This document shows, one piece after another, positions 1 to 7,084 of a stretch of DNA of 64,000 nt (within the stretch, counting starts at the first letter, position 1; each line of letters starts with the position of its first letter). The translations under genes and the position numbers were made by a program. Where the stretch lies: the NCBI RefSeq assembly GCF_017695975.1, contig NZ_JAAORN010000002.1:310001-374000 (forward strand), given 5' to 3'. The notes beneath the pieces are model-generated. The model had not been told where the DNA came from. It did not search any database and was given only the letters and a program-made list of their open reading frames with translations. Origin of the DNA: Prochlorococcus marinus CUG1417 (GTDB taxonomy: Bacteria; Cyanobacteriota; Cyanobacteriia; PCC-6307; Cyanobiaceae).

Positions 1-212
1 TTTTCTAATAAAGGTTTATTTTTCATTAATTGCCTTTTTTTTAAAGAAACCAAATTTTTTAAATAACTGCAAGTAGAAAAAATTCTTTTTTTATTTTATT
101 TTGGAAATTTATAACCAAAAGCGGTCTATTTAGCCAATAATTTTCAATTGGTCTCTAAATCATTGATATTTTATAATGCTAAAAAAGATATCAAAAATCA
201 AATAAATTACTT

Positions 213-1412
213 TTGAAACTTTCAAATCAATCACAATTTAAAAAAAATATCAAAAAAATAATTACTCCTTGGTATGTAATACCTCTAATAGATAGATGGT
301 TATTAGGACAACTTATACCTCCTATGATTTTTGCCATTTCTGCTTTTACTGTTATTTCATTATCTGTTGGAGTAATGTTTGATCTCATAAGGAAAATAGT
401 TGAATATGGATTACCTGTATTGCAAGCTTTACAAGCTTTAGTGTATAGCTTACCAAGCTTTTTGGTTTTGTCATTTCCAATGGCTGTTTTATTATCCACA
501 CTATTATCTTATGGAAAACTATCAGCAAATTCTGAATTATTAGCTTTAAGATCTTTAGGAATTAAAACATCTCGAATTATAGCTCCAGCTATTGCAGTCT
601 CAATCTTCATGACAGGATTAACTTTTTATTTCAATGATAATTTAGTTCCCACTAGTAATAGACTTGCCGAATCAACTTTAAGATCTGGAATAGGAAGTTC
701 ATTTAACAAAGGTAAGAATAACATTATTTTTACTAGAAAAGGATCAAGAATAGCTCCTAGCACTAATAAACCAACAAAAGTAAATACATACTTAACGCAT
801 ATTTTTTATGCCTCTAAGTTTGAAAATAATATAATGAAAGAGGTTACAGTTTTAGACTTTTCCAGAGAAAATATAAAGCAGATTCTTACAGCAAATAGTG
901 CAATTTTTGATAAAGATAATTCTTCCTGGATATTTTCAGATGGAAATATTGTTTCAACTAATTTAACAGGTCAAACAACAAACATTGAATTTAAACAATA
1001 TATATACCCTTTTGTTGAAGGCCCATTAGATCTCGGAAAAGTCCCAAAAGATGCAAGCGATATGTCTTTAAAAGAAGCTTTTGAGGCTGAAAGAATATAT
1101 AAAAAGATAGGAAATCTCAAGGAGATTAGAAAAATTCAAGTAAGAATTCAAGAAAAATTTACTTTACCTTGTGCATGTTTGGTTTTTGGATTAATAGGTA
1201 GTATCTTGGGATCTAAATCTAATTTAAGATCTTCAAAAAGTCAGGGGTTCGGATTAAGTGTGATTCTTATTTTAGTTTATTACGTTATGTCATTTATATG
1301 CAGTTCTTTTGGCGTTAAGGGATTAATTCCTCCAATAATCGCAGCTTGGTTTCCAGTAGTAATTTCTCTATTTGGGGGATTTTATTTCTTAAGAAAATCA
1401 AGTTCTGTATAA
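213..1412 (+). CDS. LptF/LptG (YjgP/YjgQ) family permease
   Basis: Probable inner-membrane permease of the lipopolysaccharide exporter family, which in Gram-negative bacteria works with the LptB ATPase to extract LPS. The 399-residue protein shows the family layout: an N-terminal pair of membrane segments (about residues 30-115, starting near PLIDRWLLGQLIPP), a third near 120-140, a soluble periplasmic domain (about 145-300) and C-terminal membrane segments (about 315-395). The start given is TTG; no ATG upstream gives a better fit and no clear ribosome site is visible, so the first residues are uncertain. It stands alone on the plus strand; the next gene is convergent. LptF and LptG cannot be told apart here. 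Confidence 0.85.
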   Translation: MKLSNQSQFKKNIKKIITPWYVIPLIDRWLLGQLIPPMIFAISAFTVISLSVGVMFDLIRKIVEYGLPVLQALQALVYSLPSFLVLSFPMAVLLSTLLSYGKLSANSELLALRSLGIKTSRIIAPAIAVSIFMTGLTFYFNDNLVPTSNRLAESTLRSGIGSSFNKGKNNIIFTRKGSRIAPSTNKPTKVNTYLTHIFYASKFENNIMKEVTVLDFSRENIKQILTANSAIFDKDNSSWIFSDGNIVSTNLTGQTTNIEFKQYIYPFVEGPLDLGKVPKDASDMSLKEAFEAERIYKKIGNLKEIRKIQVRIQEKFTLPCACLVFGLIGSILGSKSNLRSSKSQGFGLSVILILVYYVMSFICSSFGVKGLIPPIIAAWFPVVISLFGGFYFLRKSSSV

Positions 1413-1493
1413 TGCTTTATTTAATTAATTAGAATTGTTTGTTTATTAGAAAAGTTATCACAATATTCAGTTAATCAAGAAGATCCATATTTT

Positions 1494-2084
1494 TTAAATC
1501 TTATCTATTCTTTTATAACCATACCAATCAGGATAATTATTTTCTTCAATCAAATTATTTTCTAGATTTAATTCTATTTTCCAATTACCTACTTTTTTAA
1601 TAACTTGGCAATCATCACAACCAGTTATTATTTTGAGAGAGGCTATATCATCTTTATGCTTTTTTTTACATCCAATTAGCAATTTAGACTTCGCTAAATT
1701 TTTTGCCTCTAATTTACTTGAAGCAACAAATAAACCAAATTCATGTTTTTCTTGCATAGAACTTGGATTATATCCTCCGATATTAACAAACCATAAATTC
1801 TTATTGGTATGTTTTCCATTAACTAATTCGTTATTTTTTAATTTCTTATTTTCAATATTTTTGAGTGTTACTTTATAGCCATTTACATATTTTATTTTTT
1901 TATAGCTATCAATATGTAATCCCTCAAAAGTTCCAAACCAATTCTTTCTTAGTGCATCATATGTATCTTCAATCTTGGAGCCTACTACCCATCTAACATC
2001 ATGTAACTCTATATTAGCCATTTTCGCTCTCCCTCCCAGAACAACCAAAAAAAGATGAATTTTATCTATTTTTTCAATATTCAT
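1494..2084 (-). CDS. DUF1543 domain protein
   Basis: A 196-residue protein of unknown function with the DUF1543 signature near the N terminus (LFLVVLGGRAKMANIELHDV, then WVVG). This domain occurs in one or two copies in bacterial proteins with no established activity. Two repeats are hinted here: HDVRWVVGS early and an LFVASSKLEAKNLAK block around residue 120, both followed by basic stretches. It is the first gene of the small-protein region and faces away from the 47-codon gene beside it. The ATG start places the domain motif about ten residues in, as usual. Function not assigned. Confidence 0.75.
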   Translation of the reverse strand: MNIEKIDKIHLFLVVLGGRAKMANIELHDVRWVVGSKIEDTYDALRKNWFGTFEGLHIDSYKKIKYVNGYKVTLKNIENKKLKNNELVNGKHTNKNLWFVNIGGYNPSSMQEKHEFGLFVASSKLEAKNLAKSKLLIGCKKKHKDDIASLKIITGCDDCQVIKKVGNWKIELNLENNLIEENNYPDWYGYKRIDKI

Positions 2085-2205
2085 ATAAAAATTTTTTATT
2101 CTTAATCTAAAGATTCATCTTAATAAATTCCTAAAAAAATTTATATTTTGCCTAAAACTCCAAGAATTAATCTGCAAGTAATCATTTAGTCAATAAAATT
2201 GACCT

Positions 2206-2349
2206 TCAATTAAACCAACCTTTTTTCTTTGATTTGACATCTGGAGAAGTCTTAATCTTAGTTGACTCGTCAGTTCTTCCTTTAATAATCATCAAAGGAA
2301 CAATTGCCCAGAGGGCTAAAAATAGTACCCAAAATAAGTAAATGTTCAT
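2206..2349 (-). CDS. 47-residue single-pass membrane protein
   Basis: Unrecognised small protein. One strongly hydrophobic segment lies at residues 3-23 (FWVLFLALWAIVPLMII), followed by a hydrophilic, Lys/Thr-rich tail ending KKKGWFN. The ATG start and a clean stop are seen, and hydrophobic third positions look coding. It lies alone between the DUF1543 gene and a plus-strand microprotein group. Probably a membrane-anchored peptide of the picocyanobacterial accessory set. Confidence 0.6.
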   Translation of the reverse strand: MNIYLFWVLFLALWAIVPLMIIKGRTDESTKIKTSPDVKSKKKGWFN

Positions 2350-2613
2350 AGATTTAAAATCATTAGATTTATACTAAACTTTATAAAAAGATATCTGTGA
2401 GTTTCTTTTTAAAGTACTGATTTCAATGTATTATAAAACTTTTACTTATTTCGAAATAAAGGAAATAATCTAAAAAGCACTTTTAAGTATGAAAAAAAAA
2501 TATCAGATTAAAAATTATGGATAGATTATATCAAGAATATTCAAAGACAAATTTAAAAAATTTGCACTCTTCATTACCACTGCTTTGCCTCAGGAGAAGA
2601 GGAGTGCTACTTT

Positions 2614-2712
2614 ATGATGACATCATTAAAACTTTTTCGTGAATTTATCCTAACAAATTACTCTATATTAAGAATTTCTTTGGGAACAGTTTTATTAGAT
2701 GAAAAAATGTGA
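2614..2712 (+). CDS. 32-residue microprotein, overlapping the next gene
   Basis: Short open frame starting at a double ATG preceded by a strong ribosome site (AGGAGAAGAGGAG, positions 2592-2604). The product begins MMTSLKLFREF and is amphipathic. Its last 14 bases overlap the start of the cysteine-rich gene at 2699, so the two may be translationally coupled. A competing frame (2517-2642, about 41 residues, ending DDIIKTFS) covers the same bases, and I cannot decide from sequence alone which is translated. Confidence 0.4.
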   Translation: MMTSLKLFREFILTNYSILRISLGTVLLDEKM

Positions 2713-2854
2713 TTTATGTCATAAGCCAGATAAGATCCACTATAGGTGCAAATCCATAATTCATAAGAAATGGATTTTTTGTTGTAAAGAATGTTGGAAT
2801 CAAATTTCTAAACATAAAAACTATTCCTATGGTGGAACTAGAAAGTCAAAATAA
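2699..2854 (+). CDS. 51-residue cysteine-rich (zinc-ribbon-like) microprotein
   Basis: Unrecognised basic microprotein with six cysteines: C4xxC7 near the N terminus (KKCDLCHKPDK), C17, then C28-C29 and C32 (FCCKECW). The paired CxxC and CCxxC groups suggest a small metal-binding fold, most simply a zinc ribbon. The tail is rich in Lys, His and Tyr, ending YGGTRKSK. The ATG overlaps the end of the upstream frame by 14 bases. No function is assigned; a nucleic-acid or protein-binding role would fit its charge. Confidence 0.65.
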   Translation: MKKCDLCHKPDKIHYRCKSIIHKKWIFCCKECWNQISKHKNYSYGGTRKSK

Positions 2855-2939
2855 TTAATTTTAGGCAAACTAACTTATAAAAACCAATAAGTAAAACTTA
2901 AAAAATAAACTATTTTTTTTGAAAAAGAATTTTAATTTT

Positions 2940-3416
2940 CTAGAAATAATCTTTAATTTCTTTTTTTATAGAATTATATTCGAGATTAATATTTTTAATA
3001 AATTCGTCTGCTTCTTTTTTTATATTTTTATATTCATTTATTTTTTGTTTACTTTTCTCAAAAAAAATCATTTCAAATTTCCCTGGATTTGCTACCTCAA
3101 TCCAATACCCTGCTAAACAATAAATTTGGTTTGGAACAAAAGTTAAAATAAATAATTTTTTGGAATTTTTGTATTTATCAATTATCTTATTAGCGATAGT
3201 ACCTTTGGTTTTATTAATCCCAAATAGAGTAATATCTTTTGCTAAAGACTTAAAATGCCTTGATAAATTCTTATTCTTTTTTACTGAATTTCTAGAAATT
3301 ATTTTTTCAAGAGAATAACAATAATCTAAAAAATTTGTATTTTCTTTTTTTGAAGGATATATGGTTATTAGGGAACTAAAAAGTAAAAAAGAAGTTAAAA
3401 TAAATTTATTAAGCAT
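2940..3416 (-). CDS. Secreted or periplasmic hypothetical protein, 158 aa
   Basis: Not recognised. The N terminus is a typical signal peptide: a short basic start (MLNKF), a hydrophobic core at residues 5-20 (ILTSFLLFSSLITIY), then polar residues. The rest is Lys/Asn/Ile-rich and mostly predicted helical, with two cysteines in the middle (LDYCYSL; QIYCLAGYW). The C terminus is a charged helix. It probably acts in the periplasm or at the outer envelope. It is a lone gene flanked by AT-rich spacer. Confidence 0.6.
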   Translation of the reverse strand: MLNKFILTSFLLFSSLITIYPSKKENTNFLDYCYSLEKIISRNSVKKNKNLSRHFKSLAKDITLFGINKTKGTIANKIIDKYKNSKKLFILTFVPNQIYCLAGYWIEVANPGKFEMIFFEKSKQKINEYKNIKKEADEFIKNINLEYNSIKKEIKDYF

Positions 3417-3611
3417 TTTTAATTTAACTTGAATTAATTATTACATAAAAATAAAAAGAAAAATCATAAATTACTCTTAATTTCTTTAAAAGATTCCTTT
3501 CAACTAAATAGAATTCTATCAATTGAATAACTCTTTTTTAAAACGATAAAAGCATTTTGGACTAATTAAGTACTTATCAAATACATAAAATTTTTTTCTT
3601 ATAATAATATT

Positions 3612-3992
3612 ATGAAAAATTCAATTTTGAAAAATAAAAGTATCAAATCTTTTTTAGATTTTTTTTCAAGATTATCAATTTCAGCAATATTCATCTCATC
3701 CATACCTAGCAAAATAAATGATTTTGAAAGAACAGTTGAATATATCTCTTCCAAAGGCATTCCTGAACCAATTTCATCTGTCCTTCTGGTGGGAGCCATT
3801 ATATGTCTTATCTTTGGTTCTGGATTTTTTATATTTGGAGAAAATCAAAAAATCGGTTCATTTTTTTTATTAATATTTCTTATTCCGACAACAATAATTT
3901 TTCATGTATTCCCTTTCCATCAAAGAGCAGTATTTATGAATCTCGGATTGATAGGTGGATTAATTATTGCTGCAATAAGGGAACCAAAATAA
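3612..3992 (+). CDS. DoxX-family membrane protein
   Basis: A 126-residue integral membrane protein resembling the DoxX family. Four hydrophobic segments are visible at about residues 18-35, 55-75, 83-100 and 106-122. The family's N-terminal region (FFSRLSISAIFISSIPSKI) and a central F-F-H-V-F-P-F-H stretch are present. DoxX-like proteins are linked to redox or envelope functions in several bacteria, but the activity is not settled. The ATG start lies just after an AT-rich leader without an obvious ribosome site. Confidence 0.7.
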   Translation: MKNSILKNKSIKSFLDFFSRLSISAIFISSIPSKINDFERTVEYISSKGIPEPISSVLLVGAIICLIFGSGFFIFGENQKIGSFFLLIFLIPTTIIFHVFPFHQRAVFMNLGLIGGLIIAAIREPK

Positions 3993-4022
3993 TTTACTTA
4001 ATTAAAGAAACCTAAATATTTT

Positions 4023-4217
4023 TTATTTTTTCTCTCTTAATTCTGGGAAGCAATTCGCAATATGAATTAATTCATAAACCTCTTTGCTATCGTATTTTTT
4101 ATTAGAAATCCCACTTCCTGGCTCTATACCTTTCTCTTTCATCTTCTTTAATATCAATTCTTGCCTTTGCATACTTGACATAGACTTGAATCTTTTAATT
4201 CGTTCTTTTTTATTCAC
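4023..4217 (-). CDS. Small basic hypothetical protein, 64 aa
   Basis: Unrecognised. It is a highly charged, soluble, largely helical protein starting with MNKKERIKRFKSM, with a central GIEPGSGIS turn and a C-terminal helix ending FPELREKK. It faces the DoxX gene tail to tail. Compact size and charge suggest a soluble regulatory or binding peptide, but nothing more can be said. Confidence 0.55.
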   Translation of the reverse strand: MNKKERIKRFKSMSSMQRQELILKKMKEKGIEPGSGISNKKYDSKEVYELIHIANCFPELREKK

Positions 4218-4260
4218 TAGATCTTAGTTTATTTAAAATTTATTTTTAAGATTTTATAAA

Positions 4261-4383
4261 TTAGCGATTCATTAAGTAAGTAAGGAAACCAGTAAATGTG
4301 AGTAATTTAAATCCAATAAAGAAAGGTAAATATTTTTTGACTTTTTTACCAACGGGCAATAATTTGTTCAATGAATTGATCAT
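4261..4383 (-). CDS. 40-residue basic/hydrophobic microprotein
   Basis: Short frame with a clear ATG and stop. The N-terminal half is basic (LLPVGKKVKKYLP) and the C-terminal half hydrophobic (FFIGFKLLTFTGFLTYL), ending MNR. This looks like a membrane-inserting peptide with a positive cytoplasmic end. It lies directly upstream, on the same strand, of the 64-residue gene at 4023 and may share its transcript. Not recognised. Confidence 0.5.
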   Translation of the reverse strand: MINSLNKLLPVGKKVKKYLPFFIGFKLLTFTGFLTYLMNR

Positions 4384-4503
4384 GATTTAAATTAAAAATT
4401 TAAATTTTTCAGATATCCTAACGAATTTTTTTTAAAATTATCCCATTTCGATTTGTACATTTAAAAAGTAGATCTAAACTAGATTGTTTACGTCCCTTTT
4501 TTT

Positions 4504-4890
4504 ATGAATGATAAAGAAACAATCATTTCATTATTAAATGAGTTCGCTAATCCCCAAAAAATGGCCTCATTTTTTGTTAATAATTCGACTCCAGATTTCT
4601 TATGCATAAGACCCAGTGGTAATCCTCTAGATGCAAAAGGGTTCGAACAAATGATTGCTGGTGATATAGTTCAAGAAAAGGCAGAAATAACCAGAATTCA
4701 CCGATTCGAATTTTTAAGTGAAAATATAGTAATGTGCATTTTTACACTAGGTTCAAAATTTACTTATAAAGGGACACCTAATGATGACTTGCCAACAGTT
4801 ACGTCAATTTTTAAAAAAGTAAATAATGTTTGAAAAATTCACTGGATACAAAGATCTACAGTAAATTCCGATTTATCTTTATGGGATTAG
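4504..4890 (+). pseudogene. NTF2/SnoaL-like small protein with an in-frame TGA
   Basis: The frame from ATG 4504 to TGA 4831-4833 encodes 109 residues of an NTF2-like protein (LLNEFANP, then FVNNSTPDFLCIRPSGNPL and AGDIV). The same frame continues after the TGA for 18 more residues (KIHWIQRST...LSLWD) to TAG 4888-4890. The continuation matches the way such folds end, with a last beta strand, and a single TGG-to-TGA change (NNVW to NNV-stop) explains the break. I therefore see a recently truncated gene or a natural variant. The shortened product would lack its final strand. The NTF2 assignment is moderate; function unknown. Confidence 0.55.
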
Positions 4891-4955
4891 CAAAGTTAAT
4901 AGCTCTACTACTTGTAGGTAGTTCTTTTATTGGTTTAATTTTTAATTTTTTATAA
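4881..4955 (+). CDS. 24-residue hydrophobic peptide
   Basis: Tiny frame starting at an ATG inside the tail of the NTF2-like gene. The product is almost wholly hydrophobic (AKLIALLLVGSSFIGLIFNF), enough for one membrane span. The 10-base overlap suggests coupling to the upstream gene. Not recognised, and its length alone makes chance possible. Confidence 0.35.
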   Translation: MGLAKLIALLLVGSSFIGLIFNFL

Positions 4956-5041
4956 AATAAATAAATCAAATAAAGAATATCAAGTAACTATTTCTTTTTT
5001 TTAAAAAACAATTGCTTCTTTTATGCTTAGTAATTTGATTT

Positions 5042-5116
5042 TCAGGTGAAAATAAAAACTTTAGACAGACTAACGCCTATATCTAAAGCCAATAAAGCAA
5101 TAAGTAACTTACTCAT
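5042..5116 (-). CDS. 24-residue hydrophobic peptide
   Basis: Second frame of an ATGA-overlapping pair on the minus strand. The product begins MSKLLIALLALDIG and can span a membrane once. Its ATG overlaps the TGA of the 18-residue frame upstream, a layout typical of coupled genes. Unrecognised. Confidence 0.35.
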   Translation of the reverse strand: MSKLLIALLALDIGVSLSKVFIFT

Positions 5117-5169
5117 TTTTTAGAACTCTCAACTATTTTTTTGTAAAGTTCCTCAGAAATAGGTTGCAT
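5113..5169 (-). CDS. 18-residue charged peptide
   Basis: Very short frame (MQPISEELYKKIVESSKK) that ends in an ATGA overlap with the hydrophobic peptide gene at 5042-5116. A helical charged peptide followed by a membrane peptide could be a leader or a coupled pair. Support comes only from the overlap, so confidence is low. Confidence 0.25.
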   Translation of the reverse strand: MQPISEELYKKIVESSKK

Positions 5170-5361
5170 AACCTTTTAAGAATTTAATTACAAATTAATG
5201 ATTTTAGAATTAATTTCTCGTTACTAAATATACGAATATATGAATTTTTAAATAGGTAAAAAATATATTCACTATAAGTTCTTCTTATAAAGTATTAATA
5301 AATACTTAATCCAAAAACGTCAATAAATGTCCAAACTTTTTTAAAAAAGAAATTAGAAATA

Positions 5362-5463
5362 TTATTTCAAGTAAATAGATCCTCTATAAGTAAGCTTTAC
5401 AATCTTTTCTTCTTGTTTTCTACAATATACAAATGACTTTCCATTGAAATACATGTTTACCAT
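5362..5463 (-). CDS. PirA-like (DUF4278) 33-residue microprotein
   Basis: Short gene with a good Shine-Dalgarno (AGGAG, minus strand, 5475-5471) seven bases before its ATG. The product contains YFNGKSFVYCR and ends KLTYRGSIYLK; the LTYRGxxY motif is the hallmark of DUF4278. The Synechocystis member I associate with this family is PirA (Ssr0692), which binds PII and tunes arginine synthesis. This copy is shorter than PirA, so the call rests on the motif and the regulatory context. Upstream are a pseudoknot-capable leader and a GTA-N8-TAC palindrome, both pointing to nitrogen control. An internal ATG four codons in is an alternative start. Confidence 0.5.
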   Translation of the reverse strand: MVNMYFNGKSFVYCRKQEEKIVKLTYRGSIYLK

Positions 5464-5470
5464 GATGCAG

Positions 5471-5545
5471 CTCCTGAACTTGCTCAAGTCCCCGTCCTAT
5501 GGCTTGAGTCGTACTGCGGTCTATCAGATGGTAGATCGGACGATT
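5471..5545 (-). promoter_or_regulatory. Candidate glutamine-II (downstream-peptide) riboswitch leader
   Basis: A block clearly richer in G and C than its surroundings lies in front of the PirA-like gene. Read on the minus strand it holds CGTCC (5542-5538), CTCAAG (5508-5503), GGACG (5497-5493) and CTTGAG (5488-5483) in that order. The first pairs with the third and the second with the fourth, which is an H-type pseudoknot. GCAG/CTGC can also pair across the Shine-Dalgarno AGGAG. Pseudoknotted leaders before short peptide genes in marine picocyanobacteria are the hallmark of the glutamine-II (downstream-peptide) class. I could not align it to the consensus, so another pseudoknotted leader type is possible. 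Confidence 0.45.
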
Positions 5546-5547
5546 TT

Positions 5548-5561
5548 GTAGTATTGACTAC
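5548..5561. promoter_or_regulatory. NtcA-type box GTA-N8-TAC
   Basis: Perfect match to the NtcA core palindrome (GTAGTATTGACTAC). On the minus strand it lies directly after a TATAAAT -10-like hexamer (5573-5567), so it would cover the start of transcription of the PirA-like gene. That position fits repression under nitrogen starvation, as known for NtcA-repressed genes such as gifA/gifB. The short motif can arise by chance; the context raises its value. Confidence 0.5.
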
Positions 5562-5599
5562 AATCTATTTATAAAGTATTTATACTTAGATGTCAACAA

Positions 5600-5746
5600 T
5601 TAATAGAAACTAAACTTCAATTTAAAAGTAGATTCGGCTCTCATAAACTCCCGAAAAAGAATATAGAACATATAACTACGAGTAACTCCCATAAAAACTG
5701 AAACAAATGCTAGAACTACACAAATAGGGCAATGTGGGAATCCCAT
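5600..5746 (-). CDS. 48-residue membrane microprotein
   Basis: Second gene of a minus-strand pair; its ATG shares one base with the stop of the gene at 5746-5919 (TAATG). The product begins MGFPHCPICVVLAFVSVF, with a CxxC pair next to a hydrophobic span, a second hydrophobic stretch near residue 25 and a basic tail. Unrecognised. The one-base overlap argues for real, coupled translation. Confidence 0.5.
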   Translation of the reverse strand: MGFPHCPICVVLAFVSVFMGVTRSYMFYILFREFMRAESTFKLKFSFY

Positions 5747-5919
5747 TATTCATTTTCCAATATAAATTTTAATTCAGTCTCTGCGTTAACAATGTCAATT
5801 CTTCTCTTAAGTAGTTTAAAAAATTTAATTATTTTTTTCAAAATTAAACCTTCTTTAGGCATCAATAATAATATTATTCTAAGAATCAAAATATCAATGA
5901 GCAAAAATACTGAATCCAT
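5746..5919 (-). CDS. 57-residue membrane microprotein
   Basis: First gene of a minus-strand pair. A hydrophobic N terminus (MDSVFLLIDILILRIILLL) is followed by a basic segment (KKIIKFFKLLKRR) and an acidic tail ending ILENE. This is the usual layout of a membrane-anchored peptide. A 66-codon frame on the opposite strand is its shadow. No family recognised. Confidence 0.5.
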   Translation of the reverse strand: MDSVFLLIDILILRIILLLMPKEGLILKKIIKFFKLLKRRIDIVNAETELKFILENE

Positions 5920-6097
5920 TGATATAACTTAATTTTTGTAGCATTCCTATACAATAATAACCCCAACATATGCTCAGATACTTTTAATCAATTAACCCGT
6001 AAATGCTTATTCAGAATAATTAGAATAATTAGTGATCTAATTACCTTTCTGTACTATTTTTCTTTTGCAAAAAAATAGAGCGGTCTAAAGTTCAATA

Positions 6098-6269
6098 CTC
6101 CACGAGGATTAAGTCCGCTGCCTAAAGTCTGAGAGTGCAAATTTTTCTCTCTCAATATAGATTTATTCTTTATGAGAAAAATATCTTGATTGCTTAATAA
6201 ATTTATTTTGTATATTGCTATTACAAAAATTATGAGTTTTCTTAAATTAGTTACTAAATCCTCGTGGAG
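6098..6269. repeat. 13-bp perfect inverted repeat, arms 148 bp apart
   Basis: CTCCACGAGGATT at 6098-6110 is repeated inverted as AATCCTCGTGGAG at 6257-6269; extended to 17 bases the arms differ at one position. The first arm lies in a structured, GC-richer block that on the minus strand also shows AGCGG...CCGCT followed by seven T. The second arm covers the GTG start of the SAESYYG microprotein. A regulatory or antisense-RNA role is possible. Confidence 0.55.
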
Positions 6270-6383
6270 AAAGCTTTAGTAAATTTATTTTATTTGTTAC
6301 TAATAAGATCAGCCGAATCTTATTATGGAGAATCATTTGTATCTGCAGAAGTTCCATTTAATTCAATCAAAAGTTTTTCTTGA
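6264..6383 (+). CDS. SAESYYG-family microprotein, copy 1 (39 aa)
   Basis: GTG-started frame whose product shares its whole length with the gene at 10437: K-x-x-x-N-L/F in front, a hydrophobic run, then IRSAESYYGES and AEVPF. The conserved core SAESYYG, with the EV-P motif a few residues later, is the same in both. The family is not known to me. A stop lies three codons upstream, so GTG is the only reasonable start, and it aligns with the ATG of copy 2. Confidence 0.6.
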   Translation: MEKALVNLFYLLLIRSAESYYGESFVSAEVPFNSIKSFS

Positions 6384-6528
6384 TTTTAGAAAGTTTTTAA
6401 TACTTAAATTCTTAGCTTTCTGAATATTGAATAACTAATTTGAGTTAAGTTGGTTAATTATCTCTATTGCAAATAAAGATAAGGTTGTTAATCTTGCACT
6501 TAAAGAAGAAACTTAATTTCTTAAACTG

Positions 6529-6738
6529 ATGGAATTTGATCATTTAAATTTCAATGAAGATGATGGCCTCATGTCAATAGAAGATTTAAGGGCTTTACGT
6601 CTTCGAAAAAAGAAAATTGAAACTGATAAAAAAGCTAGGAAGTATATCCTGGATATAAATCAAAGATATAGAAAAATGAGTACCCGCAAGAGTAACAACT
6701 TTTTAAAGAATATGAACCCTTTTAAAAGGGCCGCATAA
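6529..6738 (+). CDS. Small charged hypothetical protein, 69 aa
   Basis: Soluble, highly charged protein with an acidic N terminus (MEFDHLNFNEDDGLMSIEDL) and a basic remainder (LRLRKKKIETDKKARKY, later NPFKRAA). Predicted almost fully helical. Two strong hairpins lie about 60-110 bases downstream and probably end its transcript. Not recognised; the charge split suggests nucleic-acid or protein binding. Confidence 0.6.
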   Translation: MEFDHLNFNEDDGLMSIEDLRALRLRKKKIETDKKARKYILDINQRYRKMSTRKSNNFLKNMNPFKRAA

Positions 6739-6799
6739 ATCGATAATCTTGATTTTGTTAATTTGTTTAACTTTGCATCTTTCAGAGTAAAATTTTATT

Positions 6800-6852
6800 G
6801 GTGTTTCTTTGGAAGAGTTTCACCAAGAGGGGCCAATTTTTGGCCCCTTCTT
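6800..6852 (+). terminator. Double hairpin, probable terminator
   Basis: A 9-bp perfect stem (AGGGGCCAA / TTGGCCCCT, 6828-6848) with a three-base loop is followed by TCTTT. Just upstream, TGGTG...CACCA can form a second hairpin. The GC-rich stem stands out in this AT-rich spacer and fits a rho-independent terminator for the 69-residue gene; the T-run is short. Confidence 0.65.
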
Positions 6853-7084
6853 TGCAAAGATATTTTTTAATTGAAACTCGTTCTAAAATAAAAGTAATAC
6901 TTTCCTAGAAGGCGAAAGTGACGTAAATCTTTTGTTTAGAGTTTTTTATCACCACTTAATGAAAACCCTATATCTTCAAATAATTCATCTTATTAAAAAA
7001 ACAAAAGTTTTAGCTCATGGACCATATAACTAAATTTATAGAATTTTTTCGACAATTATAATTTTTTTTCATTTGCGATTTTTA

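Noticed and set aside
1-212. Stretch before the permease gene
   Set aside because: AT-rich spacer with no frame, hairpin or promoter I can support.
5462-5552. Plus-strand frame of about 29 codons opposite the candidate riboswitch
   Set aside because: It has no ribosome site and rare GC-ending codons for this genome; RNA structure on the minus strand explains the composition better.
5732-5932. Plus-strand frame of 66 codons
   Set aside because: Shadow of the minus-strand pair at 5600-5919, which has better protein character and a one-base overlap.
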